Below are positions 42,989-51,366 of a DNA stretch of 64,000 bases, in pieces. The notes beneath the pieces are model-generated. The model was not told where the DNA came from, ran no database searches, and saw only the letters and a list, made by a program, of their open reading frames with translations. The stretch is from positions 60,712 through 124,711 of the forward strand of contig NZ_BMVL01000008.1 in assembly GCF_014650695.1 (NCBI RefSeq), written 5' to 3'. This DNA comes from Streptomyces avidinii. GTDB taxonomy: Bacteria; Actinomycetota; Actinomycetes; Streptomycetales; Streptomycetaceae. The position numbers and the translations under genes were made by a program. Each line of letters starts with the position of its first letter. Positions within the stretch are counted from its first letter, which is position 1.

Positions 42989-43059
42989 TCCCGGATCGTC
43001 TAAGGGCAGGACAAATGGTTTTGGTCCATTGAATGAGGGTTCGAATCCTTCTCCGGGAG
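42989..43059 (+). tRNA. tRNA-Gln (UUG anticodon)
   Basis: 71 nt. The cloverleaf is complete: a 7-bp acceptor stem TCCCGGA/TCCGGGA, a D arm GTCT/GGAC, an anticodon stem AATGG/CCATT with loop TTTTGGT giving anticodon TTG, and a T arm GAGGG/CCTTC with TTCGAAT. The discriminator is G. CCA is not encoded. It decodes CAA. Confidence 0.95.
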
Positions 43060-43079
43060 CCCAAGGCAAGCTGCTCAAT

Positions 43080-43109
43080 CCGGGCCCCGACCTCTCGGTC
43101 GGGGCCCGG
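43080..43109 (+). terminator. tRNA terminator
   Basis: Perfect 13-bp inverted repeat 43080-43092 with 43097-43109 and a TCTC loop, 20 bases beyond the tRNA. Confidence 0.85.
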
Positions 43110-43177
43110 CCTCATTCCGGCGGACCGGCACCCCGGTATCCTTCACGGGTCCACCCCCGAAGCCGAAGGGCACACCC

Positions 43178-44623
43178 GTGAGCGCCAACCGCCCGGCAGC
43201 CGTCGTCGTACTCGCAGCGGGTGAAGGCACCCGCATGAAGTCGGCGACTCCCAAGGTTCTGCACGAGATCTGCGGGCGCTCGCTCGTCGGTCACGTCGTC
43301 GCCGCCTCCCGCGAGCTGGACCCCGAGCACCTCGTCGTGGTCGTCGGGCACGCCCGGGAGCAGGTCACCGCGCACCTGGCCGGCATCGACGCCGACGTCC
43401 GCACCGCCGTCCAGTACGAACAGAACGGCACCGGGCACGCCGTCCGCATGGCCCTCGAAGAGCTCGGCGGCGGTCCGACCGGCACCGTGATCGTCGTCTG
43501 CGGCGACACCCCGCTGCTGACCGGGGAGACCCTGGCCCGCCTCGCGCAGACGCACGACGCCGACGGCAACGCCGTCACCGTGCTGACCGCCGAGGTTCCC
43601 GACTCCACCGGCTACGGGCGGATCGTCCGGGACGCCGGCGGCGCCGTGACGGCCATCGTCGAGCACAAGGACGCCTCCGACGCCCAGCGCGCGATCCGTG
43701 AGATCAACTCGGGCGTCTTCGCCTTCGACGGCGCCCTGCTCGCCGACGCGCTCGGCAAGGTCCGCACCGACAACAGCCAGGGCGAGGAGTACCTCACCGA
43801 CGTCCTCGGCATCCTGCGCGAGGCCGGGCACCGCGTCGGCGCCGCCGTCGGCAGCGACCACCGGCAGATCCTCGGCATCAACAACCGCGTCCAGCTCGCC
43901 GAGGCCCGCGCCCTGCTGAACGCGCGCCTGCTGGAGCAGGCCATGCTCGCGGGCGTCACGGTCGTCGACCCCGCCGGCACGTTCGTCGACGTGACCGTCA
44001 CCTTCGGGCAGGACGCGATCGTGCACCCCGGCACCCAGCTGCTGGGCACCACGCACATCGCCGAGGGCGCCGAGGTCGGCCCCAACACCCGGCTCAGGGA
44101 CACCCATGTGGGCGCGGGCGCCCGGGTGGACAACACGGTCGCCGAGAGCGCGGTCGTGGGCCCGCAGGCGAGCGTGGGTCCCTTCGCCTACCTGCGCCCC
44201 GGCACGAACCTCGGTGCGAAGGCCAAGGCCGGTACCTACGTCGAGATGAAGAACGCGACGATCGGCGAGGGCACCAAGGTCCCCCACCTGTCGTACGTCG
44301 GCGACGCGACGATCGGCGAGTACACCAACATCGGCGCCGCGAGCGTCTTCGTGAACTACGACGGCGAGCACAAGCACCACACCACCGTCGGCTCACACTG
44401 CAAGACGGGCTCCGACAACATGTTTGTGGCTCCCGTCACCATCGGGGACGGCGCCTACACGGCCGCCGGCTCCGTGATCACCAAGGATGTGCCGCCCGGC
44501 GCCCTGGCCGTGGCCCGTGGCCAACAGCGGAATATCGAGGGCTGGGTGGCCCGCAAGCGTCCGGGCAGTGCCGCTGCCACGGCGGCGCAGTCGGCGGCCT
44601 CGGAGGACGCCGAGCGCCCCTGA
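43178..44623 (+). CDS. glmU: Bifunctional N-acetylglucosamine-1-phosphate uridyltransferase / glucosamine-1-phosphate acetyltransferase
   Basis: 481 residues, GTG start. GlmU makes UDP-GlcNAc for peptidoglycan and teichoic acid. The N-terminal pyrophosphorylase has VVLAAGEGTRMKSATPKVLH, QYEQNGTGHAV and VVCGDTPLL. The C-terminal half is a left-handed beta-helix of hexapeptide repeats (IAEGAEVGPNTRL, VGPFAYLRPGTNLG) ending with the acetyltransferase-site EYTNIGAASVFVNYDGEHKHHT. The final 25 residues are Ala-rich, as in other Streptomyces GlmU. It is followed by an 8-bp hairpin and then prs, the conserved cell-envelope/nucleotide block. Confidence 0.97.
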   Translation: MSANRPAAVVVLAAGEGTRMKSATPKVLHEICGRSLVGHVVAASRELDPEHLVVVVGHAREQVTAHLAGIDADVRTAVQYEQNGTGHAVRMALEELGGGPTGTVIVVCGDTPLLTGETLARLAQTHDADGNAVTVLTAEVPDSTGYGRIVRDAGGAVTAIVEHKDASDAQRAIREINSGVFAFDGALLADALGKVRTDNSQGEEYLTDVLGILREAGHRVGAAVGSDHRQILGINNRVQLAEARALLNARLLEQAMLAGVTVVDPAGTFVDVTVTFGQDAIVHPGTQLLGTTHIAEGAEVGPNTRLRDTHVGAGARVDNTVAESAVVGPQASVGPFAYLRPGTNLGAKAKAGTYVEMKNATIGEGTKVPHLSYVGDATIGEYTNIGAASVFVNYDGEHKHHTTVGSHCKTGSDNMFVAPVTIGDGAYTAAGSVITKDVPPGALAVARGQQRNIEGWVARKRPGSAAATAAQSAASEDAERP

Positions 44624-44642
44624 GGTGAACTGACCGGAAACA

Positions 44643-44664
44643 GGTACGCCCGCAACGGCGTACC
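44643..44664 (+). terminator. Hairpin after glmU
   Basis: Perfect 8-bp arms (44643-44650, 44657-44664) with a 6-nt loop, 20 bases after the stop. Confidence 0.7.
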
Positions 44665-44756
44665 GTGATAGGTGCACGCAATTCGGCTGGCTCACCGTGT
44701 GCGGGACGGACGCACATGGGGGCGAGCAGCTTCAACACGTCTGAGGAGACTGTGCT

Positions 44757-45734
44757 GTGACCGGGATCAAGACGACCGGCGAGAAGAAGCTGATGCTCTT
44801 CTCCGGCCGCGCCCACCCCGAGCTGGCCGAGGAGGTTGCGCATCAGCTGGGCGTCGCCCTCGTGCCGACCAAGGCTTTCGACTTCGCGAACGGTGAGATC
44901 TACGTCCGCTTCCAGGAGTCGGCACGTGGCGCGGACTGCTTCCTGATCCAGAGCCACACGGCTCCGATCAATAAGTGGATCATGGAGCAGCTGATCATGA
45001 TCGACGCGCTCAAGCGCGCGTCGGCACGCTCCATCACCGTGATCGTCCCGTCCTACGGGTACGCCCGCCAGGACAAGAAGCACAAGGGTCGCGAGCCGAT
45101 CTCGGCCCGCCTGGTCGCCGATCTGCTGAAGACCGCGGGTGCCGACCGCATCCTCACGGTCGACCTGCACACGGACCAGATCCAGGGCTTCTTCGACGGC
45201 CCGGTGGACCACCTCTCGGCCCTGAACGTCCTCGCGGACTACGTCGGCGCCAAGGTGGACCGCACCAAGCTCACGATCGTGTCCCCGGACGCCGGCCGTG
45301 TGCGCGTGGCCGACCGCTGGTGCGACCGCCTGGACGCGCCGCTGGCGATCGTGCACAAGCGCCGCGACAAGGACGTCGCCAACCAGGTGACCGTCCACGA
45401 GGTCGTCGGTGAGGTCCGGGGCCGCGTCTGCGTCCTGGTCGACGACATGATCGACACCGGTGGCACCATCTGCGCCGCCGCCGACGCGCTGTTCGCGCAC
45501 GGCGCGGAGGACGTCATCGTCACGGCCACGCACGGCATCCTGTCGGGCCCGGCTGCCGACCGCCTGAAGAACTCCAAGGTCAGCGAGTTCGTCTTCACGA
45601 ACACCCTGCCGGACCCGTCCGACCTGGAGCTCGACAAGATCACGGTGCTGTCGATCGCCCCGATGATCGCGCGCGCGGTGCGCGAGGTCTTCGAGGACGG
45701 CTCCGTGACCAGCCTCTTCGAGGAGCAGCAGTAA
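44757..45734 (+). CDS. prs: Ribose-phosphate diphosphokinase (PRPP synthetase)
   Basis: 325 residues, GTG start. It makes PRPP from ribose-5-phosphate and ATP, the precursor for purines, pyrimidines, His and Trp. Class I features are visible: N-terminal FANGEIYVRFQES, the flexible loop VPSYGYARQDKKHKGREPIS, the catalytic LHTDQIQGFF, and the PRPP-binding loop VCVLVDDMIDTGGTI. Length is normal for the family. It lies between glmU and rplY, as in many actinobacteria, with its own 133-bp upstream gap. Confidence 0.97.
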   Translation: MTGIKTTGEKKLMLFSGRAHPELAEEVAHQLGVALVPTKAFDFANGEIYVRFQESARGADCFLIQSHTAPINKWIMEQLIMIDALKRASARSITVIVPSYGYARQDKKHKGREPISARLVADLLKTAGADRILTVDLHTDQIQGFFDGPVDHLSALNVLADYVGAKVDRTKLTIVSPDAGRVRVADRWCDRLDAPLAIVHKRRDKDVANQVTVHEVVGEVRGRVCVLVDDMIDTGGTICAAADALFAHGAEDVIVTATHGILSGPAADRLKNSKVSEFVFTNTLPDPSDLELDKITVLSIAPMIARAVREVFEDGSVTSLFEEQQ

Positions 45735-45747
45735 TCGGAGCGGTGAC

Positions 45748-45766
45748 GGGAGCGGTCTCCGCTCCC
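45748..45766 (+). terminator. Terminator after prs
   Basis: Perfect 8-bp GGGAGCGG/CCGCTCCC stem with a TCT loop, followed after ten bases by TTTT. Confidence 0.75.
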
Positions 45767-45778
45767 CGGTAGATCCTT

Positions 45779-45807
45779 TTGGTGCGGCCTCTCCCGCCGG
45801 GTACACT
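45779..45807 (+). promoter_or_regulatory. Putative rplY promoter
   Basis: TTGGTG (45779-45784), 17 bases, TACACT (45802-45807). The predicted start near 45814 gives a leader of about 125 nt before rplY. Confidence 0.55.
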
Positions 45808-45831
45808 CCATGAGTTGCTCGGCGAGGGAGG

Positions 45832-45852
45832 CCGTACCTGTTTTCGGTACGG
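45832..45852 (+). promoter_or_regulatory. Stem-loop in the rplY leader
   Basis: CCGTACC and GGTACGG form a perfect 7-bp stem around a T-rich 7-nt loop within the predicted untranslated leader. A second weaker GGCCG/CGGCC pairing lies near 45883-45897. It could be a ribosomal-protein autoregulatory leader; untested. Confidence 0.5.
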
Positions 45853-45939
45853 ATGCTCCGTTATCGACGCGCTCTTCGTAGCAGGCCGTTCCGGCCGGGT
45901 GACTGTCGTCCGCTTTCCGTCACCCCACGAGGAGTGAGC

Positions 45940-46524
45940 ATGTCCGAGATCAAGCTTGCCGCCCAGACCCGCACCGACTTCGGCAAGGGCTCTGCCCGCC
46001 AGGCCCGTCGTGACGCCCTGACGCCCGCGGTCATCTACGGCCACGGCACCGACCCGAAGCACGTCAACGTCGACGCCCACGCCCTGCAGCTGGCGCTCCG
46101 CACCCCGAACGTCCTGATCTCCCTGGACATCAAGGACGGCGGCACCGAGCTGGTCATCCCGAAGGCCGTGCAGAAGCACCCGCTGAAGCGCTCGATCTCC
46201 CACGTGGACTTCCTGATCGTCAAGAAGGGCGAGAAGGTCACCGTCGACGTCGCGATCGTCACCGAGGGCGAGCTGGCCGCCGGCGGCAACCTGCTGGAGA
46301 CCCTGCAGAACACCATCTCCGTCGAGGCCGAGGCCACCCACATCCCGACCGAGGTCACCGTCTCGATCCAGGGCCTCGAGGCCGGCGCCACCATCCACGC
46401 CAAGGACCTGGTCCTGCCGACCGGCACCACGCTGGCCGTCGACGGTGACATCGCCGTCCTGCAGGTCGTCGCCCCGCAGGCCGAGGAGCCGGCCGCCGAG
46501 GGCGCCGAGGGCGAAGAGGCCTGA
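45940..46524 (+). CDS. rplY: 50S ribosomal protein L25 / general stress protein Ctc
   Basis: 194 residues from an ATG with GAGG(AG) seven bases upstream. L25 binds 5S rRNA in the large ribosomal subunit. The L25 domain (about 1-95) has RTDFGKGSARQARRDALTPAVIYG and KHPLKRSISHVDFLIV. The C-terminal TL5/Ctc domain (about 96-190) contains GNLLETLQNTISVEAEA and ends in an acidic Glu/Ala tail, the long Ctc form. It lies in the prs-rplY-pth order and carries its own promoter and leader. Confidence 0.96.
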   Translation: MSEIKLAAQTRTDFGKGSARQARRDALTPAVIYGHGTDPKHVNVDAHALQLALRTPNVLISLDIKDGGTELVIPKAVQKHPLKRSISHVDFLIVKKGEKVTVDVAIVTEGELAAGGNLLETLQNTISVEAEATHIPTEVTVSIQGLEAGATIHAKDLVLPTGTTLAVDGDIAVLQVVAPQAEEPAAEGAEGEEA

Positions 46525-46556
46525 GCCTCTCCCCACCCCCTCAGCAGTTGCTGACC

Positions 46557-46593
46557 GACCGCCGTCCGGCTCCACTGGAGCGGGACGGCGGTC
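46557..46593 (+). terminator. Terminator between rplY and pth
   Basis: Perfect 11-bp outer stem (46557-46567 with 46583-46593) with a further GGCTCC/GGAGC inner pairing. It is 32 bases past the rplY stop, so pth may depend on read-through or its own start. Confidence 0.8.
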
Positions 46594-46622
46594 GTCTTCG
46601 TAGAGGAACCGAGGAGCTTTTG

Positions 46623-47213
46623 ATGTCGGACGACGCGGCGCCCTGGCTGATCGTGGGCCTGGGGAACCCGGGACCCGAGTACGCGGGCAACCGCCACAAC
46701 ATCGGGTTCATGGTGGCCGATCTACTGGCGGAGCGGATCGGCGGGAAGTTCAAGGCGCACAAGGCCCGGGCCCAGGTGGTCGAGGGCCGGATGGGTCCGC
46801 CGGGGCCGGCGAACCGCCGGGTGGTGCTGGCCAAGCCCATGACGTACATGAACCTGTCCGGCGGCCCGGTGACGGCGCTGCGCGACTTCTACAAGGTGCC
46901 GCTGGAGCGGATCGTCGCGGTCCACGACGAGCTGGACATCGACTACCCGACGCTGCGCCTGAAGCTGGGCGGCGGGGACAACGGGCACAACGGCCTGAAG
47001 TCGATGACCAAGTCCATGGGACCCGACTACCACCGGGTGCGGTGCGGCATCGGGCGTCCGCCGGGCCGGATGCAGGTCGCGGACTTCGTGCTGAAGGACT
47101 TCTCCTCCACGGAGCGCAAGGAGCTGGAGTGGTTCGTGGACCGGGCGGCGGACTCCGTGGAGTGCCTGATCGCCGAGGGCCTGGAGCGCGCCCAGTCGTC
47201 GTACAACTCCTGA
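46623..47213 (+). CDS. pth: Peptidyl-tRNA hydrolase
   Basis: 196 residues. Pth releases peptides from prematurely dropped tRNAs. Signature residues are present: VGLGNPGPEYAGNRHNIGF (catalytic His in RHNIG), LAKPMTYMNLSGG, VAVHDELDIDY and GGDNGHNGLKSM. The ATG has GAGGAG about six bases upstream; the long upstream open frame lies in the hairpin region and is not coding. The stop codon is immediately followed by a 52-bp palindrome. Confidence 0.97.
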   Translation: MSDDAAPWLIVGLGNPGPEYAGNRHNIGFMVADLLAERIGGKFKAHKARAQVVEGRMGPPGPANRRVVLAKPMTYMNLSGGPVTALRDFYKVPLERIVAVHDELDIDYPTLRLKLGGGDNGHNGLKSMTKSMGPDYHRVRCGIGRPPGRMQVADFVLKDFSSTERKELEWFVDRAADSVECLIAEGLERAQSSYNS

Positions 47214-47265
47214 CGGACGCGACGGAGCCCCCGCACCGGCCGGTGCGGGGGCTCCGTCGCGTCCG
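47214..47265. terminator. 52-bp perfect palindrome between convergent pth and ppc
   Basis: Positions 47214-47239 and 47240-47265 are exact reverse complements with no spacer. It starts on the base after the pth stop and ends six bases before the ppc stop. A bidirectional terminator is the simplest reading. Confidence 0.9.
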
Positions 47266-47271
47266 GTGGGC

Positions 47272-50034
47272 TCAGCCGGTGTTGCGCAGGCCCGCGGCGA
47301 CGCCGTTGACCGTGAGCAGCAGCGCGCGGGCGAGCAGCGGGTCGGCCTCCTCGCCCCGGGCGGCGGCAGCGCGCTGGCGGGCCAGCAGGGACACCTGGAG
47401 GTAGGAGATCGGGTCCAGGTAGGCGTCGCGCACGGCGAAGGTCTGCTGGAGCACCGGGTTGGTGCCGAGGAGCTCCTCGGCACCGGTGATGCGCAGGACC
47501 TCGCGGACGGTCAGCTCGTGCTCGGCCTCGATCCGGGCGAAGACGTGCTTGAGGTTCTCGGGCACGAGGGTGTCGACGTAGTGGCGGGCGATCCGCAGAT
47601 CGGTCTTGGCCAGCGTCATCTCGACGTTGGACAGGAAGTTGCGGAAGAAGTGCCAGCGTCCGCCCATCTCGGCGAGGACGTCCTCCTGGCCGGCCTCGCG
47701 CAGGGCCTTGAGGCCGGAGCCGACCCCGTACCAGCCGGGGACGATCTGACGGGACTGGGTCCAGCCGAAGACCCACGGGATGGCGCGCAGGCCGTCGAGG
47801 CCGGCGCCGGAGTCGGGGCGGCGGGAGGGCCGGGAGCCCAGGTGGAGGTCGGCGAGCTGGTCGACCGGGGTCGCCGCGAAGAAGTACGAGGGCAGGTCGG
47901 GGTCCTCGACGAGCTCGCGGTACGCGGAGTGCGCGGCGTCGGAGACGACGTCCATGGCCGCGTCCCAGCGGGAGAGGGCCTCGTCGGACTGGCGGGGCGC
48001 GGTGTGCAGGGCGGAGGCCTGCAGGGTGGCCGCGACGGTCAGTTCGAGGTTCTCCCGGGCCAGCGAGGGGACCAGGTACTTGTCGGAGATGACCTCGCCC
48101 TGCTCGGTGACCTTGATCTCGCCTTCGAGGGTGCCCCAGGGCTGGGCGAGGATCGCGTCGTGGGAGGGGCCGCCGCCGCGGCCGACGGTGCCGCCGCGGC
48201 CGTGGAAGAGGCGCAGGCGCACGCCGTAGCGGTGGGCGACGTCGCGCAGCCGGCGCTGGGCGCGGTGGATCTCCCACTGGGAGGTGGTGATGCCGCCGAA
48301 CTTGGAGGAGTCGGAGTAGCCGAGCATGACCTCCTGGACGTCACCGCGCAGGGAGACCAGGCGCCGGTAGGAGGGGTCGGCGAGCATCTCGTCGAGGATG
48401 ACGTCGGCGGCGCGCAGCTCGTCGGTGGTCTCCAGGAGCGGGACGATGCCGATCTTGGCCCAGCCGCTGTGGAGGTCGATGAGGCCGGCCTCGCGGGCGA
48501 GGACGGCGGCGGCGAACACGTCGTCGGCGCCCTGGCACATCGAGATGATGTAGGACTCGATGACCTCGGGGCCGAACTTCTCGAAGGCGTCCTTGATGGC
48601 ACCGAAGACACCGAGGGTCTTGGCGCCGGCGGCGTCGAGGGGGGCCGGGGTGGGGGCCAGCGGACGGCGGGAGCGCAGTTCCTTGGCGAGGAGCTTCTGC
48701 CGGTAGTCGCGCGGCATGTCCGCGTAGCGCCAGGACTCCTCGCCGAGCCGGTCGAAGAGCTGGCCGAGCGCGTGGTGGTGGGCGTCGGCGTGCTCGCGCA
48801 CGTCCATGGTGGCGAGCTGCAGGCCGAAGGCGGCCAGGGTGCGGATGGTGCGGTCCATGCGGCCGTCGGCGAAGAGCGCGCCGCGGTGTTCGCGCAGGGA
48901 GGTCTGGATGAGGGTGAGGTCGGTGAGCAGCTCGGCGGTGCCGAGGTAGTCGCGGCCCTCCTCGTGGGGGGTGCCCTTGGCGAGGCGCTCTCGGGTGTTG
49001 AGGAGCTTCTGCCGGACGCAGGTGGCCTTGAGACGGTACGGCTCCTCGGCGTTCAGCCGCTTGTAGCGCGGGCTGATCTCGGGGAGGCGCTCCAGGTCGG
49101 CCTGGAGGGAGGCGAGGAGTTCCTCGGTGGCTCCGGTGTAGCGGATGGAGTTGGAGAGGAGTCCGCGCAGGTAGTCGATGAGTTCCAGGGCGTCGGTGAT
49201 GCCGTGCTCGTGCTGGAGGATCAGCACGTCCCGGGTGACCTCGGGGGTGACGTTGGGGTTGCCGTCGCGGTCACCGCCGATCCAGGTGCCGAAGGTCAGC
49301 GGGCGGGTGCCCGCGGGGATCTCGACGCCGACGCGCTGCAGCTCGGCGGCGAGGTCCTCCAGTACGTCTCCGACGGCGCCCGCGTGCAGCTCGTCGAGGT
49401 AGTAGATGGCGTTGCGGGCCTCGTCGGCGGGCTCGGGGCGCACGACGCGCAGTTCGTCGGTCTGCCAGACGAGGTCGATGTTCTCGGCGAGGCGCAGGTC
49501 GTGGCGGCGGCGGTCGCCGGCGCCGGTGACGGGCTCCTCCAGCAGGGTGGCGATGCGGCGCAGCTTGTTCAGGACGCTGCGGCGGGCCGCCTCGGTGGGG
49601 TGCGCGGTGAAGACCGGGCGGACGTTGAGGTTCTTGACCGTCTCGCGCAGGTGTTCGGGGTCGGCGTCCTTCAGCATGTCGGCGGTGCGGGCGAGGAGCC
49701 CGCCCTCGGCGGCACGGTGGGCGCGCAGTTCCTTGCCGCGGTGCACCTGCTCGGTGACGTTGGCGAGGTGGAAGTAGGTGGAGAAGGCGCGTACGAGCTT
49801 GGCGGCGGTCTCCAGGTCGGTGTCGCCGAGCAGGGCGGCGGCGGCCTCGCCGTCGGTGCGGGTGAGGGCGCGGACGCGCTCGACGAGGTCGAGGAGGTCC
49901 TGGCCCTCCTGGCGTACGAGGGTCTCCCCGAGGAGGTCGCCGAGGCGGCGGATGTCCGCGCGCAGTTCCGCGTTGGCGGTGGCGGCCGGGGTGACGGGGG
50001 CCTGGCCCTGGGGGGCCTGGTCAGCACTGCTCAC
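47272..50034 (-). CDS. ppc: Phosphoenolpyruvate carboxylase
   Basis: 920 residues from a GTG with AGGAG eight bases upstream. It carboxylates PEP to oxaloacetate, refilling the TCA cycle. The catalytic motifs are FTAHPTEAARRSV (His), LGYSDSSKFGG, and the mobile loop FHGRGGTVGRGGGP. The C-terminus ends in GVAAGLRNTG, the strictly conserved ending of bacterial PEPC. Length is typical. The open frame extends about 400 codons upstream, but that part is the antisense of the divergent desaturase gene. Confidence 0.97.
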   Translation of the reverse strand: MSSADQAPQGQAPVTPAATANAELRADIRRLGDLLGETLVRQEGQDLLDLVERVRALTRTDGEAAAALLGDTDLETAAKLVRAFSTYFHLANVTEQVHRGKELRAHRAAEGGLLARTADMLKDADPEHLRETVKNLNVRPVFTAHPTEAARRSVLNKLRRIATLLEEPVTGAGDRRRHDLRLAENIDLVWQTDELRVVRPEPADEARNAIYYLDELHAGAVGDVLEDLAAELQRVGVEIPAGTRPLTFGTWIGGDRDGNPNVTPEVTRDVLILQHEHGITDALELIDYLRGLLSNSIRYTGATEELLASLQADLERLPEISPRYKRLNAEEPYRLKATCVRQKLLNTRERLAKGTPHEEGRDYLGTAELLTDLTLIQTSLREHRGALFADGRMDRTIRTLAAFGLQLATMDVREHADAHHHALGQLFDRLGEESWRYADMPRDYRQKLLAKELRSRRPLAPTPAPLDAAGAKTLGVFGAIKDAFEKFGPEVIESYIISMCQGADDVFAAAVLAREAGLIDLHSGWAKIGIVPLLETTDELRAADVILDEMLADPSYRRLVSLRGDVQEVMLGYSDSSKFGGITTSQWEIHRAQRRLRDVAHRYGVRLRLFHGRGGTVGRGGGPSHDAILAQPWGTLEGEIKVTEQGEVISDKYLVPSLARENLELTVAATLQASALHTAPRQSDEALSRWDAAMDVVSDAAHSAYRELVEDPDLPSYFFAATPVDQLADLHLGSRPSRRPDSGAGLDGLRAIPWVFGWTQSRQIVPGWYGVGSGLKALREAGQEDVLAEMGGRWHFFRNFLSNVEMTLAKTDLRIARHYVDTLVPENLKHVFARIEAEHELTVREVLRITGAEELLGTNPVLQQTFAVRDAYLDPISYLQVSLLARQRAAAARGEEADPLLARALLLTVNGVAAGLRNTG

Positions 50035-50278
50035 AGGTGCGGCTCCTTGCAGTGTTCGAGCGCTACTGGGCGGTGGGCTCCCGGCGACGTACGGCGATGC
50101 CTTCCCCGGACTCGGTCCGGGGCGGATCACCGCTCCTGATGCGCAGCTCGGGCTGCCCGTGCGGACCGCGCTGTCCGACGGGACCAGGATAGGTGTCCGA
50201 TCCGTGTGCCTGGGCAAACGTCTCACCAGGCGGCGCGTGAACAGCCGGCGTGCGCTCCGTCTCCCGGTGCTGCCCCTC

Positions 50279-50344
50279 TTGCCTCGGGATCCGGCTGCGC
50301 CATACTTACGATGCCGTAGGTTACGGGTCCGTAGGGTCTGTAAC
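50279..50344 (+). promoter_or_regulatory. Putative promoter and TetR-type operator of the desaturase operon
   Basis: TTGCCT (50279-50284), 16 bases, CATACT (50301-50306) form a candidate promoter. Just downstream are overlapping inverted repeats: CCGTA-GGT-TACGG (50314-50326), TACGG-GT-CCGTA (50322-50333) and GTTAC...GTAAC (50320-50344). They would sit at and just after the start of transcription, where repressors bind. The rest of the 351-bp gap 50035-50385 shows nothing else. Confidence 0.6.
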
Positions 50345-50385
50345 CAGGGAGCCTGCCGACTTCTCACACCCCCCAGGGGACACCC

Positions 50386-51366
50386 ATGACCACCGGTCCC
50401 GATCTGATCGAGGGTGCGTCCGCGCCCTCCGAGACAACTGCGCCGTCCGCGACCCTCGGCGGCGAGAACAAGCGGTCCATCGAGCAGATCGCTCTGCTGC
50501 TGTTCATCACCGTCCCCTTCGTGGCCCTGCTGGCGGCGGTCCCGCTGGCCTGGGGCTGGGGGGTGAGCTGGCTGGACCTGGGCCTGATGGTCTTCATGTA
50601 CTTCCTGGCCTGCCACGGGATCACCATCGGTTTCCACCGCTACTTCACGCACGGCTCCTTCAAGGCGAAGCGGCCGCTGCGGATCGCCCTCGCCGTGATG
50701 GGGTCGATGGCGGTGGAGGGCCCGCTGGTGCGCTGGGTGGCGGACCACCGCAAGCACCACAAGTTCTCGGACCACGAGGGTGACCCGCATTCGCCGTGGC
50801 GGTTCGGGGAGACGCTGCCGGCCCTGATGAAGGGGCTGTGGTGGGCGCACATCGGCTGGCTCTTCGACGAGGAGCAGACCGATCAGCAGAAGTACGCACC
50901 CGACCTGATCAAGGACCCGGCGATCCGCCGGATCTCGCGGGACTTCATCTTCTGGACGATCTTCTCGCTGGCGATCCCCCCGCTGGTGGGCGGTCTGGTG
51001 ACGATGTCCTGGTGGGGCGCGTTCACGGCGTTCTTCTGGGGCTCCCTGGTCCGGGTCGCGCTGCTGCACCACGTGACCTGGTCGATCAACTCGATCTGCC
51101 ACGCCGTGGGCAAGCGGCCGTTCAAGTCCCGGGACCGCAGCGGCAACGTCTGGTGGCTGGCGGTGCTCTCGTGCGGGGAGTCCTGGCACAACCTGCACCA
51201 CGCCGACCCGACCTCGGCGCGGCACGGTGTGCTGCGCGGCCAGATCGACTCCAGCGCGCGGCTGATCCGCTGGTTCGAGCAGCTGGGCTGGGCGACGGAC
51301 GTGCGCTGGCCGTCGGCGGCCCGCATCGACGCCCGGCGCAGGGAAAACGAGTCGAACGCGGCATGA
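50386..51366 (+). CDS. Acyl-CoA/fatty-acid desaturase (delta-9 type)
   Basis: 326 residues. The three histidine boxes of membrane di-iron desaturases are present: HGITIGFHRYFTH, DHRKHHKFSD and WHNLHHADP. Four or five hydrophobic segments surround them. Such enzymes introduce a double bond into membrane acyl chains using oxygen and reduced ferredoxin. The stop overlaps the start of the TetR gene by four bases (ATGA), so the regulator is made with its probable target. The promoter region carries repeated inverted CCGTA elements. Confidence 0.94.
   Translation: MTTGPDLIEGASAPSETTAPSATLGGENKRSIEQIALLLFITVPFVALLAAVPLAWGWGVSWLDLGLMVFMYFLACHGITIGFHRYFTHGSFKAKRPLRIALAVMGSMAVEGPLVRWVADHRKHHKFSDHEGDPHSPWRFGETLPALMKGLWWAHIGWLFDEEQTDQQKYAPDLIKDPAIRRISRDFIFWTIFSLAIPPLVGGLVTMSWWGAFTAFFWGSLVRVALLHHVTWSINSICHAVGKRPFKSRDRSGNVWWLAVLSCGESWHNLHHADPTSARHGVLRGQIDSSARLIRWFEQLGWATDVRWPSAARIDARRRENESNAA

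Noticed and set aside
42989..43109. Integrated element with an att site at the tRNA-Gln
   Set aside because: No integrase gene and no second copy of the tRNA 3' end is visible in the window.
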